Shown: positions 8,505 to 17,089 of the stretch, in pieces | Position numbering within the stretch: position 1 is the stretch's first letter | Layout of the letters: every line of letters starts with the position of its first letter | Assembly (NCBI RefSeq): GCF_000147695.2 | Contig: NC_015958.1 | Coordinates: forward strand, 2,100,001-2,164,000 | Length of the DNA stretch: 64,000 nucleotides | Direction of reading: 5' to 3' | Source of the DNA: Thermoanaerobacter wiegelii Rt8.B1 | Lineage (GTDB): Bacteria > Bacillota > Thermoanaerobacteria > Thermoanaerobacterales > Thermoanaerobacteraceae | Position numbers and translations under genes: made by a program | The notes under the pieces: model-generated | The model's input: the letters and a program-made list of their open reading frames with translations, nothing else | The model's database searches: none | What the model was told of the DNA's origin: nothing

Positions 8505-8903
8505 ATGGATACAGTTGGCGAACGCATAAAATATGCTCGTAAAAAAAATAATTTGACTATAACAGCTTTGAGCAAACTCACAGGATTATCTGTTGGAAAT
8601 TTAAGTGACCTTGAAAACAACAAATCAATGCCTTCTTCCAATGCTTTGATAAAGTTAAAAAACGCCCTTAATGTTTCAATAGATTGGCTTCTTACTGGCC
8701 AACAAATAGAATATGTAAAAGAAGAAGAGGAAAAATACTTATCGAGAGAAGAGTTTGAAAGCATCAGTGAAAAGGATAAAATAATTTTTAAAGCCTTTGA
8801 AACATTGCCTGAGGAAAGAAAGAGAGATATAGAAGGATACATAAAAGTGAGTTTGAATACTACTGATTTAGAAGAGTTCATTAAAAAAGAAAAGAAAGTA
8901 TAA
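8505..8903 (+). CDS. XRE-family transcriptional regulator (132 aa)
   Basis: Residues 4-65 are a Cro/CI-type HTH (GERIKYARKKNNLTITALSK, then GLSVGNLSDLENNKSMPSS and ALNVSIDWLL). The INWLL-type end of the HTH domain is typical of Firmicutes phage or ImmR/SinR-like repressors. The C-terminal 65 residues are strongly charged and probably helical, a dimerisation tail rather than a peptidase domain. Strong AAAGGAGGAG precedes the ATG. Divergent to the small XRE gene at 8141-8326, with a perfect inverted repeat between. Followed by two hairpins. Target genes cannot be told from the window. Confidence 0.85.
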   Translation: MDTVGERIKYARKKNNLTITALSKLTGLSVGNLSDLENNKSMPSSNALIKLKNALNVSIDWLLTGQQIEYVKEEEEKYLSREEFESISEKDKIIFKAFETLPEERKRDIEGYIKVSLNTTDLEEFIKKEKKV

Positions 8904-8910
8904 TTTTAAC

Positions 8911-8975
8911 CATTATGATTAATTATTAATCATAATGACAAAAGATTACGGCTGCATTTTGCAGCCGTAATCTTT
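8911..8975. terminator. Double-hairpin bidirectional terminator
   Basis: Two perfect hairpins in tandem between convergent genes: a 13-bp stem with a 1-nt loop (8911-8937) and a 16-bp stem with a TTT loop (8941-8956 with 8960-8975). The second touches the hcp stop codon. Confidence 0.8.
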
Positions 8976-10617
8976 ACTCACCCATGAACATTTTCATATC
9001 ATCTTCTACGTTTGTGATACCACCAATGCCAAATTTGTCAACTAATACTTTTGTGACATTTGGTGATAAGAAAGCAGGAAGCGTAGGTCCTAAATGAATA
9101 TTTTTTACTCCGAGGTATAAAAGTGCCAAAAGCACTATAACAGCCTTCTGTTCATACCACGCAATGTTGTAAGAAATAGGAAGCTTGTTTATGTCATTTA
9201 AACCAAAGACTTCTTTAAGCTTCATGGCTATCACAGCTAATGAGTAAGAGTCATTGCACTGTCCTGCGTCTAAAACTCTTGGAATTCCGTTTATGTCTCC
9301 AAGGTTTAACTTGTTGTACCTGTATTTTGCACAGCCTGCAGTTAAAATGACTGTATCTTTAGGAAGAGCTTTAGCAAATTCGGTATAATAGGTTCTGCTC
9401 TTCATTCTGCCATCACAGCCTGCCATTACGAAAAATCTCTTTATAGCTCCTGTCTTTACCGCTTCTACAATTTTATCCGCCAGCTCTAAAACTTGGTTGT
9501 GAGCAAAACCACCAATTATTTCCCCTCTTTCAATCTCCACAGGTGGCTTGCATCTCTTTGCATGTTCAATTATTTCTGAAAAGTCCTTCTTTCCGTCGGG
9601 ACCTTCTGGAATGTATTTTACTCCCTCAAAGCCTACAACACCTGTAGTGTAAACTCTATCCTTGTAGGAATCCTTTGGAGGCACAAGGCAGTTTGTAGTC
9701 ATTAAAATTGGTCCGTTAAATAGCTCAAACTCTCTATCTTGCTGCCACCATGCATTTCCATAGTTACCAACAAAATGCGGATATTTCTTAAAAGCTGGAT
9801 AATAATGAGCAGGAAGCATTTCTCCATGTGTATAAACATCTACACCTGTACCAGCAGTTTGCTCTAACAATTGCTCTAAGTCTTTCAAATCATGACCGCT
9901 TATCAATATTCCAGGATTATTTCTCACACCGATATTAACTTTTGTTATCTCAGGATGGCCATAAGTCGAGGTATTTGCTTTGTCAAGGAGCGCCATTGTA
10001 TCAACACCATATTTTCCTGCCTCGAGTGCAAGAGCCACATAATCATCTGCAGTTAAGCTGTCATCTAAAACTTTAGCTAAAGCCTTTTCCATAAACCTAA
10101 ATATATTATCATCTTTGTATCCTAGCTGATATGCGTGATATGCATAAGCCGCCATACCTTTTACACCATAAGTGATAAGCTCTCTCAAAGACCTTATATC
10201 TTCGTCTTTCGTAGATAAAACTCCTACTTCAGCTGCTATTGCTTCTATATCTTCATCTGTATCATAAACCCAGCTTATTGCCTCACAGGATTCGTCTACT
10301 TCAATTCCTGCCTTTTTGAGGTCTTCTTTTATTTCTTCTCTTAATGCAACAGCTTCTTTTATTTTGTTAATAAAGAAGTTTCTGTCAAAATTAACGTTAG
10401 TTATTGTGGAAAATAATCCCTCAAAAAGGAATCTGTCCGTCTTCTCTTTATTTACTCCTGCCTCTCTTGCTTTTAAATTTAAAAAAGATATGCCTTTTAA
10501 TGTAAAAATCAACAAATCTTGCAGATTTGCAACGTCGTCTGTCTTACCGCATACACCTCTCACTGTACACCCTATGCCCTGAGAGGCTTCTTGACATTGA
10601 TAACAAAACATACTCAT
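8974..10617 (-). CDS. hcp: Hydroxylamine reductase (hybrid-cluster protein)
   Basis: Hybrid Fe-S-O cluster enzyme involved in nitric oxide/hydroxylamine stress in anaerobes. The N-terminal cysteine motif is C5-x2-C8-x8-C17-x5-C23, ligating the first cluster. Hybrid-cluster residues follow: [16 protein letters not shown], a TTNCLVPP cysteine, [28 protein letters not shown] and [14 protein letters not shown]. At 547 residues it is a standard length. ATG 10617 is chosen because GGAGGA lies just upstream at 10621-10626. A CRP/FNR-type palindrome stands about 66 bp upstream of the start codon, so regulation by an HcpR-like activator is likely. Confidence 0.95.
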   Translation of the reverse strand: MSMFCYQCQEASQGIGCTVRGVCGKTDDVANLQDLLIFTLKGISFLNLKAREAGVNKEKTDRFLFEGLFSTITNVNFDRNFFINKIKEAVALREEIKEDLKKAGIEVDESCEAISWVYDTDEDIEAIAAEVGVLSTKDEDIRSLRELITYGVKGMAAYAYHAYQLGYKDDNIFRFMEKALAKVLDDSLTADDYVALALEAGKYGVDTMALLDKANTSTYGHPEITKVNIGVRNNPGILISGHDLKDLEQLLEQTAGTGVDVYTHGEMLPAHYYPAFKKYPHFVGNYGNAWWQQDREFELFNGPILMTTNCLVPPKDSYKDRVYTTGVVGFEGVKYIPEGPDGKKDFSEIIEHAKRCKPPVEIERGEIIGGFAHNQVLELADKIVEAVKTGAIKRFFVMAGCDGRMKSRTYYTEFAKALPKDTVILTAGCAKYRYNKLNLGDINGIPRVLDAGQCNDSYSLAVIAMKLKEVFGLNDINKLPISYNIAWYEQKAVIVLLALLYLGVKNIHLGPTLPAFLSPNVTKVLVDKFGIGGITNVEDDMKMFMGE

Positions 10618-10682
10618 TTTACTTCCTCCTTTTTCTAAGTTTTTGCCCACAAATTATGATAAGCTAAAAACTCAAAAGAATC

Positions 10683-10698
10683 TGTGATAAAAATCACA
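10683..10698 (-). promoter_or_regulatory. CRP/FNR-family palindrome upstream of hcp
   Basis: Perfect 16-bp palindrome TGTGAT-N4-ATCACA. A possible -10 (CATAAT or TATCAT on the minus strand, 10653-10661) places the site centre about 40 bp upstream of transcription start, the position used by activating CRP/FNR-family proteins such as HcpR. Also sits just behind the terminator of the upstream gene. Confidence 0.6.
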
Positions 10699-10700
10699 AA

Positions 10701-10733
10701 ATAAAAGCTCCAAATGAGCATATTCATTTGGAG
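10701..10733 (-). terminator. Terminator after DUF503 gene
   Basis: 10-bp perfect stem CTCCAAATGA/TCATTTGGAG (10708-10717, 10724-10733), followed by CTTTTAT on the minus strand. Confidence 0.8.
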
Positions 10734-11021
10734 TCACACATTTATTGTATCCATTTCTATATTTTCTATATAAGCATCTGTATTTTCTTCAATATAATCT
10801 ACAACCTCTTGAACTATTTTATTTGTTAAAACAGCATCACTGCCACACACCGAAAAACCTATGACAATTGATTTGTGTAAATCTTGATTTTCTATTTCGC
10901 ATATAGAAACATTATAATGACTTTTTACTTTACCTACAATACTTCTTACAATCATTCTTTTTTCTTTTAAAGAATGAACCCAATTTGCACGTAAATATAT
11001 TTTACAATAAGATACAATCAT
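10734..11021 (-). CDS. DUF503 family protein (YlxP-like)
   Basis: A 95-residue protein of the DUF503 family: MIVSYCKIYLRANWVHSLKEKRMIVRSIVGK at the start is the family hallmark (S-L-K-E-K-R), and it continues with the small alpha-beta fold. In other Firmicutes the family (YlxP) is often near infB/rbfA and implicated loosely in ribosome or RNA function; here it is downstream of a DUF218 gene instead. ATG 11021 follows AAGGGGA. Function not established. Confidence 0.85.
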   Translation of the reverse strand: MIVSYCKIYLRANWVHSLKEKRMIVRSIVGKVKSHYNVSICEIENQDLHKSIVIGFSVCGSDAVLTNKIVQEVVDYIEENTDAYIENIEMDTINV

Positions 11022-11031
11022 ATATATCCCC

Positions 11032-11607
11032 TTACCTTTTTAAATATATATACCAAAGCGCAACTACTTCACGTAAAAAACCATAAATTTCTTCATTTAT
11101 ATACCTTCTTACAAATACTCCTGAGAAACTTGCTTCTATTCCAACTCTTTTTGCTATTACACTTGCTCTTTTTAAATGAAATTTATTTGATATGATTACT
11201 GCCCTCTTTAAAGATTTTTTATCCATAATTTCCTTGGAAAACTGCAAATTTTCATAAGTAGAAAAAGATTTGTCATCAATGAGTATAGCTTTTTCAGGTA
11301 TACCCTTTTTCAAAAGATATCCTTTCCCTGCCTCCGCTTCAGAAATATTTTCTCCTGGTCCTTTCCCACCAGAGACTATTATATATCTACCATATCCTTC
11401 ATTATAAAGCCTTAAGGCTTCCTCAAGCCTTGCTTTAAAAAAAGGGCTTGGTATGTCTCCATATACAGCACAACCTAAAACTATAATTACATCCGATTTT
11501 TTTGGCTTTTCATTATATGCAAAAGAAATAATCTGCCATTCCAATATTATACCTATGATTATAAAAAGCACTAGTAAAAGCCACACAATTTTTAAAATCA
11601 TTTTCAC
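11032..11607 (-). CDS. DUF218/YdcF-SanA-like membrane-anchored protein
   Basis: One N-terminal membrane helix (about residues 3-25) is followed by a DUF218 domain: DVIIVLGCAVYGDIPSPFF, a conserved RLEEALRLYNEG, YIIVSGGKG, E-A-x-x-G-x-x-YLLKKGIP, and ILIDDKSFSTYENLQFSKEI with the S-x-x-T-x-E-N motif. The family includes SanA and ElyC, envelope-biogenesis proteins; the enzymatic function is not known. Start: I prefer the GTG at 11607 (GGAGG eight bases upstream); a TTG at 11622 would place that site inside the gene. Four codons after the stop lies the DUF503 gene, so the two are likely co-transcribed. Confidence 0.8.
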   Translation of the reverse strand: MKMILKIVWLLLVLFIIIGIILEWQIISFAYNEKPKKSDVIIVLGCAVYGDIPSPFFKARLEEALRLYNEGYGRYIIVSGGKGPGENISEAEAGKGYLLKKGIPEKAILIDDKSFSTYENLQFSKEIMDKKSLKRAVIISNKFHLKRASVIAKRVGIEASFSGVFVRRYINEEIYGFLREVVALWYIYLKR

Positions 11608-11878
11608 ATTAATTTCCTCCAAGTTCTCATCCTTACAAATTTAATTAATCTCCACTGTTTTCAACCTTTAAAAACTTCACTTTTTATTATTCAACACGAT
11701 TATACACTATATCTATTTTTATGCAAGTAGTTGCAATTGTCAATCTTTTAAAAATAATAATCTAATCTTGGTCTATTAAATCATAATTTTCATAAAATAC
11801 ATATCCAATTTTTGATAAAATAAAATCATGAACTTTTTAGTTTTCGATACGTTAAATTTGCAGAAGGGTGGGCAGGTG

Positions 11879-12409
11879 ATGGAAGAAAAAGAATTAATAC
11901 AAAAAGCTAAAAATGGCAATAAACAGGCTCTAAATGAATTACTGGTACAAAACTATAATATATTAGTGGGATATTGTATTAAAATGACAGGCAATCCAGC
12001 ACTTGCCCAAGACATGGCACACGACACAATACTTAAAGCCATTTTGAATATAAGCAAATTTAATCCTGAAGTAAAATTTTCTACGTGGCTTTTAAAAATC
12101 GCAACTAACAACTACAAAGACTATTTAAGAAAATACAAAAACATTGATTTTATTGAAGAAATAATTGCAAATAAAGAGGAAGATATAGAAAAAACAGCTA
12201 TTACAAATATTCAATACAGCGAAGTAATGGATATTTTAATGAAATTGTCTTATGAAAAACGAGCAGTATTTATTTTGAAACACTATTATGGCTACAAATA
12301 TCAAGAAATTGCAAAAATAATGAATTGTCCTGTGGGAACAGTACGTTCACGATTGCATAACGCCATAAAAGAAATTATGTCAGAATTAGAAAGAAGGAAT
12401 GCGTTTTGA
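11879..12409 (+). CDS. sigY: ECF sigma factor, SigY-like
   Basis: RNA polymerase sigma-70 family, extracytoplasmic function type, 176 residues. Region 2 is GYCIKMTGNPALAQDMAHDT and FSTWLLKIATNNYKDYLRK; region 4 is RAVFILKHYYGYKYQEIAKI, followed by PVGTVRSRLHNA. The ATG at 11879 has an AGGTG just upstream; the longer frame from 11828 lacks support. It begins a six-gene run that mirrors B. subtilis sigY-yxlCDEFG in order and type (sigma, zinc anti-sigma, two small membrane proteins, ABC ATPase, permease). That synteny is the main ground for the symbol. Probably autoregulated. TGA overlaps the TTG of the next gene. Confidence 0.82.
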   Translation: MEEKELIQKAKNGNKQALNELLVQNYNILVGYCIKMTGNPALAQDMAHDTILKAILNISKFNPEVKFSTWLLKIATNNYKDYLRKYKNIDFIEEIIANKEEDIEKTAITNIQYSEVMDILMKLSYEKRAVFILKHYYGYKYQEIAKIMNCPVGTVRSRLHNAIKEIMSELERRNAF

Positions 12410-12825
12410 AAAGGGAATGTAGTCAAATCAAAAATAAAATAATTGATATGTATTATAACGAATTTACCGATGACAATGCAACACTAAATTCCCATATTCA
12501 AAATTGTTCTGCTTGCAGTACTTTCAGGAAAAAATTAGAGCTATCTTTAAATTACATGGATACCTTGGATACTATATCTGATATACGTGAATTACAAATA
12601 AATATTACTGAACTAATAGAAAGGGCAAATGAACTAAAAAACAAACGCAAAAACAAACTTGAACTCCTTCTATTTATAACTACTTCATTAATATTTTCCT
12701 TATCCTCAATATTATTTGTTGTAAATCTAGACATTAAATTATTAGTATATATACAAATTTTTCTCTATTTTAATTTGCCATTGGTTTTAATACCACTTTA
12801 TAAATTAAGACTTTCAAGGAGATGA
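12406..12825 (+). CDS. yxlC: YxlC-like membrane anti-sigma factor
   Basis: 139 residues. The N-terminal cytoplasmic part carries the zinc-anti-sigma signature His-x3-Cys-x2-Cys (HIQNCSACS, residues 30-38) of ZAS anti-sigma factors, after a helical stretch that would bind the sigma factor. The C-terminal 55 residues form two membrane helices (LELLLFITTSLIFSLSSILF and the ILVYIQIFLYFNLPLVLIPL-like segment). TTG start at 12406 overlaps the sigma stop codon (TTGA), with AAGGA upstream, so translation is coupled. Function as sequestering SigY at the membrane is inferred from motif and position. Confidence 0.78.
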   Translation: MKRECSQIKNKIIDMYYNEFTDDNATLNSHIQNCSACSTFRKKLELSLNYMDTLDTISDIRELQINITELIERANELKNKRKNKLELLLFITTSLIFSLSSILFVVNLDIKLLVYIQIFLYFNLPLVLIPLYKLRLSRR

Positions 12826-12829
12826 TAAA

Positions 12830-13168
12830 ATGTCAAAAATAGCACAAAGCTTAATAGTTGTAATACCTCTTCTACTTCTTCAAGCAACTTGGATTTTTAC
12901 GGATGCAAGAAAAAGAGGCGAAAAATATTATTGGGCATGGGGACTTCTTGGACTCCTAAATTTCCCCACCTCTCTAATCATATACCTTATTGTAACAAGG
13001 CATGGATATCTGAAATGCCCAAACTGCGGCAAAACAGTAAAAAATAATTATAAATATTGTCCTTATTGTGGTAATGCTTTAAAAAAAATATGTCCAACTT
13101 GCGGTGTAGAAATAGAAGAAGATTGGAGATATTGCCCGGAATGTTCAAGAAAATTAAAAGAATTTTAG
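12830..13168 (+). CDS. Membrane protein with PLDc_N-like helices and two zinc ribbons (YxlD position)
   Basis: 112 residues. The first 58 residues form two membrane helices with the spacing and W-x-x-x-D-A-x-x-R-G motif (WIFTDARKRGEKYYWAWGLL) of PLDc_N-type domains found in YxlD. The C-terminal half is two CxxC-x(10-11)-CxxC zinc ribbons: CPNC/CPYC (residues 63-80) and CPTC/CPEC (88-106). B. subtilis YxlD, at the same place in the operon, is a negative regulator of SigY; a zinc-ribbon tail on it is unusual. Five-base gap after the previous gene; AAGGAGA ribosome-binding site. Confidence 0.72.
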   Translation: MSKIAQSLIVVIPLLLLQATWIFTDARKRGEKYYWAWGLLGLLNFPTSLIIYLIVTRHGYLKCPNCGKTVKNNYKYCPYCGNALKKICPTCGVEIEEDWRYCPECSRKLKEF

Positions 13169-13181
13169 GGGGAATTAAATT

Positions 13182-13388
13182 ATGGTTGATAAATTAAGTG
13201 CTTTTGAATTCATCAAACTACTTTTTCCTTTAATTATAATTCAATTGGGGCTTGTTGTTTTTTCAATTTACAGGCTTTCAAAGGATAAAGTTAAATATTT
13301 TCCCAAATGGGTATGGTTTTTAATTATAGTTTTTGGAGAAATACTCGGATGCTTAATATTTTTAATAATAGGTAGAGAGAGGGAATAA
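13182..13388 (+). CDS. yxlE: YxlE-like small membrane protein (PLDc_N domain)
   Basis: 68 residues with two membrane helices (LLFPLIIIQLGLVVFSIY and WVWFLIIVFGEILGCLIFLIIG) separated by a basic loop SKDKVKYFPK, the pattern of PLDc_N domain proteins. In the sigY operon of B. subtilis YxlD and YxlE together keep SigY inactive. AGGGGG precedes the ATG; the next gene begins three bases after the stop. Assignment rests on size, topology and operon position. Confidence 0.7.
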   Translation: MVDKLSAFEFIKLLFPLIIIQLGLVVFSIYRLSKDKVKYFPKWVWFLIIVFGEILGCLIFLIIGRERE

Positions 13389-13391
13389 ATC

Positions 13392-14318
13392 ATGATAAAA
13401 GTTATTAATTTAACAAAAAAATATGGTAACCACGAAGTTTTGAAAGTAATAAGCTTTGAAGTTAGAAAAAGCGTAATTTACGGATTGTTAGGACGAAATG
13501 GAGCAGGTAAAACTACGACAATGAATATTCTAACAGGACTTATCGATTATGATGAGGGTGAAATATACATTGATGGAAAAATGCTAAAGAGAAATAATAG
13601 AAAAACATTGAATAAGATAGGATATCTTCCAGAAAACCCTTCTTTTTATAACTACATGACCGCATATGAATATCTTTATTTTATAGGGGAAATAAGTGGC
13701 ATACCCTATAAAAAAGTCAAAATGCGGGTAGAAGAGCTTCTTGAAACGGTAAGATTAAGAGATTATGCAAAGAAAAAAATTAAAGAATATTCAAGAGGAA
13801 TGAAACAAAAGTTAGGACTTGCAGTAGCACTTTTTAATAATCCTGAAATAATCTTTTTAGATGAACCTACATCTGCTCTCGACCCGGAAAGTAGACATGA
13901 TATACTTAATTTAATTTTAGATATGAAGAAAAATGGGAAAACCATTTTTTTATCCACCCATATCTTGAGCGATGCTGAGAGAGTTTGTGATTATATAGGT
14001 ATACTTGATAACGGTATAATCATCTTTTCAGGAGAACTTAGAGAATTAAAACAAAAATATATTCAACCAATATACGATATTACTTTTGAGACATTTCCCC
14101 AAAATATCAAAGAAAAATTTAATAACATAGAATGGATCGAAGGTATTAAAATATACAATGATAAGGTGAGTATTTATGTTAATGACATTGAGGTAGCAAA
14201 AAGAAATATTATTGATGAAATATCAAAACTTAAAATACCAGTAATATCATTTCAAATAAGAGAAAGCAATCTTGAAGACATATTTATAAGGATGGTGAAA
14301 GAAAATGGAAACATTTAA
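13392..14318 (+). CDS. yxlF: ABC transporter ATP-binding protein (YxlF-like)
   Basis: 308-residue ABC ATPase. Walker A GRNGAGKTT (about residues 36-44), Q-loop region YLPENPSFYNYMT, signature YSRGMKQKL, Walker B EIIFLDEPTSALDP, and H-loop FLSTHILSDAE. The C-terminal 90 residues are the extension typical of antibiotic/drug-exporter or Nos-type ATPases. It overlaps the permease gene by 14 bp. In B. subtilis YxlFG, controlled by SigY, is a two-component ABC exporter of unknown substrate. Confidence 0.88.
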   Translation: MIKVINLTKKYGNHEVLKVISFEVRKSVIYGLLGRNGAGKTTTMNILTGLIDYDEGEIYIDGKMLKRNNRKTLNKIGYLPENPSFYNYMTAYEYLYFIGEISGIPYKKVKMRVEELLETVRLRDYAKKKIKEYSRGMKQKLGLAVALFNNPEIIFLDEPTSALDPESRHDILNLILDMKKNGKTIFLSTHILSDAERVCDYIGILDNGIIIFSGELRELKQKYIQPIYDITFETFPQNIKEKFNNIEWIEGIKIYNDKVSIYVNDIEVAKRNIIDEISKLKIPVISFQIRESNLEDIFIRMVKENGNI

Positions 14319-15063
14319 AGCATACTTGAAAAAAGAAGTTATAGAATCAGTAAGACAATACAAATATTTAATCATGTTAATCGGAATTATTTTATTTTCT
14401 ATACTTGACCCTGTAATACTTAAATTGTTGCCGGAGATACTTAAAAATAAGATACCCGGCGATTTGAATTTACTTATACAGATTGACATGAAAACAGCTG
14501 TACAAAATTATATAAAAGATTTAAGTCAAATATCGTTGTTAATAGTAATTCTCACTCTCATGGGTACTTTAAGTGATGAAATATCATCACAAAAATTAAT
14601 TTTTCCCTATTCTAAAGGATGTAATCTTTCTGCAGTCGTTATTTCAAAAATCCTTCATCATTCGGCCGTTTTGTCAATTTTTATAATAAGCGGATTTTCT
14701 ATTAATTACTATTATGCAACAACCCTTTTTAATAAAAATGTCATAACATTTGACAAAATATTAATATCTTCATTGCTCATGTCACTTTATTTCGCTTTTA
14801 TAGTAACATTACTTATATTTTTCAGCAGTATTTTTAAAAAAGGAATAATAGCTGCAATATCATCAGTAGTATTTCACGTAGTCTTGACAATATTGATGAA
14901 TGTTGTTAGCATGTCTAAATTTATTCCATATAATTTAATATTAACCGCAAATTCGTTTAACACAGATGATATAATTAGCACAGTTTTATCAGTGGTATTA
15001 TACTGCATAATATTATCCATACTCACTGTAAAAATGATAAATAAAAGTGAACTTATATATTAA
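14305..15063 (+). CDS. yxlG: ABC-2 type transporter permease (YxlG-like)
   Basis: 252 residues with about six membrane helices in the ABC-2 pattern: an N-terminal basic segment with KKEVIESVRQYKYLIMLIG, then a large extracytoplasmic loop (residues 35-75), and helix pairs across the remainder. Partner of the ATPase at 13392, with overlapping genes. A terminator follows directly. Substrate unknown. Confidence 0.82.
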   Translation: METFKAYLKKEVIESVRQYKYLIMLIGIILFSILDPVILKLLPEILKNKIPGDLNLLIQIDMKTAVQNYIKDLSQISLLIVILTLMGTLSDEISSQKLIFPYSKGCNLSAVVISKILHHSAVLSIFIISGFSINYYYATTLFNKNVITFDKILISSLLMSLYFAFIVTLLIFFSSIFKKGIIAAISSVVFHVVLTILMNVVSMSKFIPYNLILTANSFNTDDIISTVLSVVLYCIILSILTVKMINKSELIY

Positions 15064-15070
15064 TTGTATG

Positions 15071-15096
15071 GACTACCTAAAAGGTGGTCTTTTTTT
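15071..15096 (+). terminator. Terminator of sigY-like operon
   Basis: Stem GACTACCT/AGGTGGTC with one G-T pair and AAA loop (15071-15089), followed by seven T. Confidence 0.85.
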
Positions 15097-15169
15097 ATCA
15101 ACTTCCTATGAATCACATCTTCTCTATCTATTGCGTACTATAAAGGTAGATAGAGAGGAGTGTGAACAT

Positions 15170-15799
15170 ATGAAATGGCTAATCATCCTGGGTTTTGCAA
15201 TATCATCAAGCATAGATAATTTTGGAGTAGGCATCTCCTATGGTATACGAAATATACGAATAAGTATTTTTTCCAATGCAATCATCGCAGTAATCTCTTT
15301 TTTATTTAGCATATCTGGGATATTTTTTGGTAAATGGTTAAATAAAATCCTGCCAGGATCATTACCTATAATTGTAGGAGCATTTCTGCTTTTTATAATA
15401 GGACTTAGAATTATTTTACTGGCTGTTCCTCGTAAATCTTCTTCCAAAAATATACAACAAGTATCATCAAAGACTACTTCTATAAAAGAAATTTTGGAAA
15501 ATCCTGAAATTGTAGATTTGGACAAATCCGGAGAAATCAATTTATGGGAAGCAATCCTTTTGGGAATAGCCCTTTCAGCAAATGCTCTGACAAACGGACT
15601 AGGAGCAGGGCTTTTGGGATTTTCTCCCTTTGCTATATCTTTCACTACATCAATTGGAAGCTTTGTTTCTGTATGGGCAGGAGTACAATTAGGAACAAAA
15701 GTTGCTAATATACGAATAGGCTCTTTTACCATCGGACAATTTGGCACAATTATAAGCGGAGTTATTTTACTTATAATAGCTTATAAAGCTTTGTTCTAA
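15170..15799 (+). CDS. ytaF: Sporulation membrane protein YtaF (MntP-like fold)
   Basis: 209 residues, six predicted membrane helices in two repeats of three, as in the MntP manganese-efflux family. Each repeat starts with the intramembrane Asp/Asn signature: GFAISSSIDNFGVGISYG near residue 7 and GIALSANALTNGLGAGLLG near 133. A central soluble loop (80-120, with DLDKSGEINLWEA) separates them. YtaF belongs to this family and is expressed in sporulation; a metal-transport role is inferred. ATG 15170 follows GAGAGGAG; an in-frame longer start at 15047 would overlap the previous operon and its terminator. Confidence 0.82.
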   Translation: MKWLIILGFAISSSIDNFGVGISYGIRNIRISIFSNAIIAVISFLFSISGIFFGKWLNKILPGSLPIIVGAFLLFIIGLRIILLAVPRKSSSKNIQQVSSKTTSIKEILENPEIVDLDKSGEINLWEAILLGIALSANALTNGLGAGLLGFSPFAISFTTSIGSFVSVWAGVQLGTKVANIRIGSFTIGQFGTIISGVILLIIAYKALF

Positions 15800-15871
15800 C
15801 CTTTAAATCTATAACACTTGTCATAATCCTTGAATATAATGAATTGAAAGTAAAAACTAAGAGGTGATTTT

Positions 15872-16537
15872 ATGGAAACAGAAGCAGTGGAAAGTATCCC
15901 AAGAACTTGCCTCCCTCAAATAGGAGCACCTGCTCCAGATTTTAAAGCTAATAGCACTTTTGGACCTATAAAATTATCAGATTATAGAGGTAAATGGGTA
16001 GTACTTTTTTCGCATCCAGGAGACTTCACTCCTGTCTGTACTACTGAATTTATAGCATTTACACAAGTTTACACAAGCTTCGTAGAAAGAAATGTCCAAT
16101 TGATAGGATTAAGTATAGACAGTAATCCTTCCCATTTAGCTTGGGTACAAAATATATACAAAAATACTGGTATAGAAATTCCTTTCCCTATAATAGAAGA
16201 TAAAGATATGAAAATAGCAAAATTGTACGGAATGATATCCCCCGCAGAAAGTTCTACAAGTACTGTTAGAGCTGTATTTGTAATTGATGACAAACAGATA
16301 CTTCGCCTTATACTGTATTATCCTCTCGAAATAGGTAGAAACATCCAAGAAATAATACGAATTATTGATGCACTGCAAACAGTAGATAAATACAAGGTTT
16401 TGGCACCCGCCAACTGGTATCCGGGTATGCCTGTCATCGTTCCACCTCCAAAAACTTATGCCGAACTTAAAGAAAGAGTTAAAAACATTGAAGGATATAA
16501 TTGTACTGACTGGTATTTATGTTATAAAAAAGTTTAA
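15872..16537 (+). CDS. Peroxiredoxin, 1-Cys (Prx6) type
   Basis: Thiol peroxidase reducing hydrogen peroxide and organic peroxides. Peroxidatic Cys56 sits in SHPGDFTPVCTTEF, the active-site motif P-x-x-x-T/S-x-x-C, with the conserved Arg in the STVRAVFVID stretch. The long C-terminal arm (NWYPGMPVIVPPP, then YAELKERV) is that of archaeal/thermophile Prx6-type enzymes, 215-220 residues. Two further Cys near the C-terminus (NCTDWYLC) could provide resolving thiols. Monocistronic, AGAGGTGA site, strong terminator. Confidence 0.92.
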   Translation: METEAVESIPRTCLPQIGAPAPDFKANSTFGPIKLSDYRGKWVVLFSHPGDFTPVCTTEFIAFTQVYTSFVERNVQLIGLSIDSNPSHLAWVQNIYKNTGIEIPFPIIEDKDMKIAKLYGMISPAESSTSTVRAVFVIDDKQILRLILYYPLEIGRNIQEIIRIIDALQTVDKYKVLAPANWYPGMPVIVPPPKTYAELKERVKNIEGYNCTDWYLCYKKV

Positions 16538-16559
16538 GCCGGAATTTTCCGGCTTAAAC
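16532..16559. terminator. Terminator after peroxiredoxin
   Basis: 13-bp perfect stem with TT loop (16532-16544, 16547-16559) that spans the stop codon. It can serve both strands; TTTT follows on the plus side. Confidence 0.8.
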
Positions 16560-16561
16560 TT

Positions 16562-16783
16562 TTACCTGCTTTGGAAATCGTACACCATCTTTGATATTTG
16601 CCTTATTACAGTATATGCATAAGAATCATCTGACCCATCTACATTGTTTGCCAAGACCGTCAAGATATAAGGCTTTGTGGGATGAAAAACTATTGCAGTG
16701 TCATTTACAACATTTGAAAGGTTGCCTATTTTGTGTGCTACTTCTATTTCATCAGGTATTGGATAAGATATTCTGTCGTCCAC
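16562..16783 (-). pseudogene. Class A beta-lactamase/serine hydrolase C-terminal fragment
   Basis: Seventy-odd codons encode the final third of a class A beta-lactamase-like domain: DDRISYPIPDEIEVAHKIG, where AHKIG replaces the usual K-T/S-G triad element, then NVVNDTAIVFHPTKPYILTVL. The SxxK and SDN motifs that should lie upstream are missing, and the frame meets a stop about 60 bases further upstream. There is no ribosome-binding site at the apparent GTG start. It is a truncated remnant next to the insertion-sequence graveyard. Confidence 0.7.
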
Positions 16784-17089
16784 TTTTGCTCTTGTTTTTT
16801 GCAGTGCTCTTAAATGGCTTATTTTCTAGTATCATAGCCTTTACTTCCATTTTTTGCTTTGAGTTTTTTAAACCTTTTTTGGTGTCTTTGGGCACCATTT
16901 GGGCACCAAAATGGCACCAAGCTTACATTAAATGGTATTAGAGTAACACCAAATTTTGAGCATCAAAGGAATGATAGTCGGAGGACATCCTAAATATAGC
17001 ATTATTAACCCATATAGACTCCCATGCCGCAAATGCGGCACCAGCAGAGGATGAAAATGTCCTTTTTTGATGATATAATCAGTACAGCG
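16784..17089. other. Non-coding stretch before IS110 element
   Basis: No convincing gene. It contains a short perfect hairpin TGCCGCA-AA-TGCGGCA (17025-17040) and a stretch with repeated GGCACCA-type motifs (16890-16920). The outer end of the IS110 element probably lies in here, but IS110 elements have no clear terminal repeats and I could not place it. Confidence 0.4.

Noticed and set aside
16532-16559. Hairpin after the peroxiredoxin gene as a riboswitch or regulatory RNA
   Set aside because: Position and stem-loop form match an ordinary terminator.
16784-16960. Possible integrase C-terminal remnant on the minus strand (GTGCCCAAA-type repeats)
   Set aside because: Frames are short and shift repeatedly; no catalytic motif of a tyrosine recombinase could be read.
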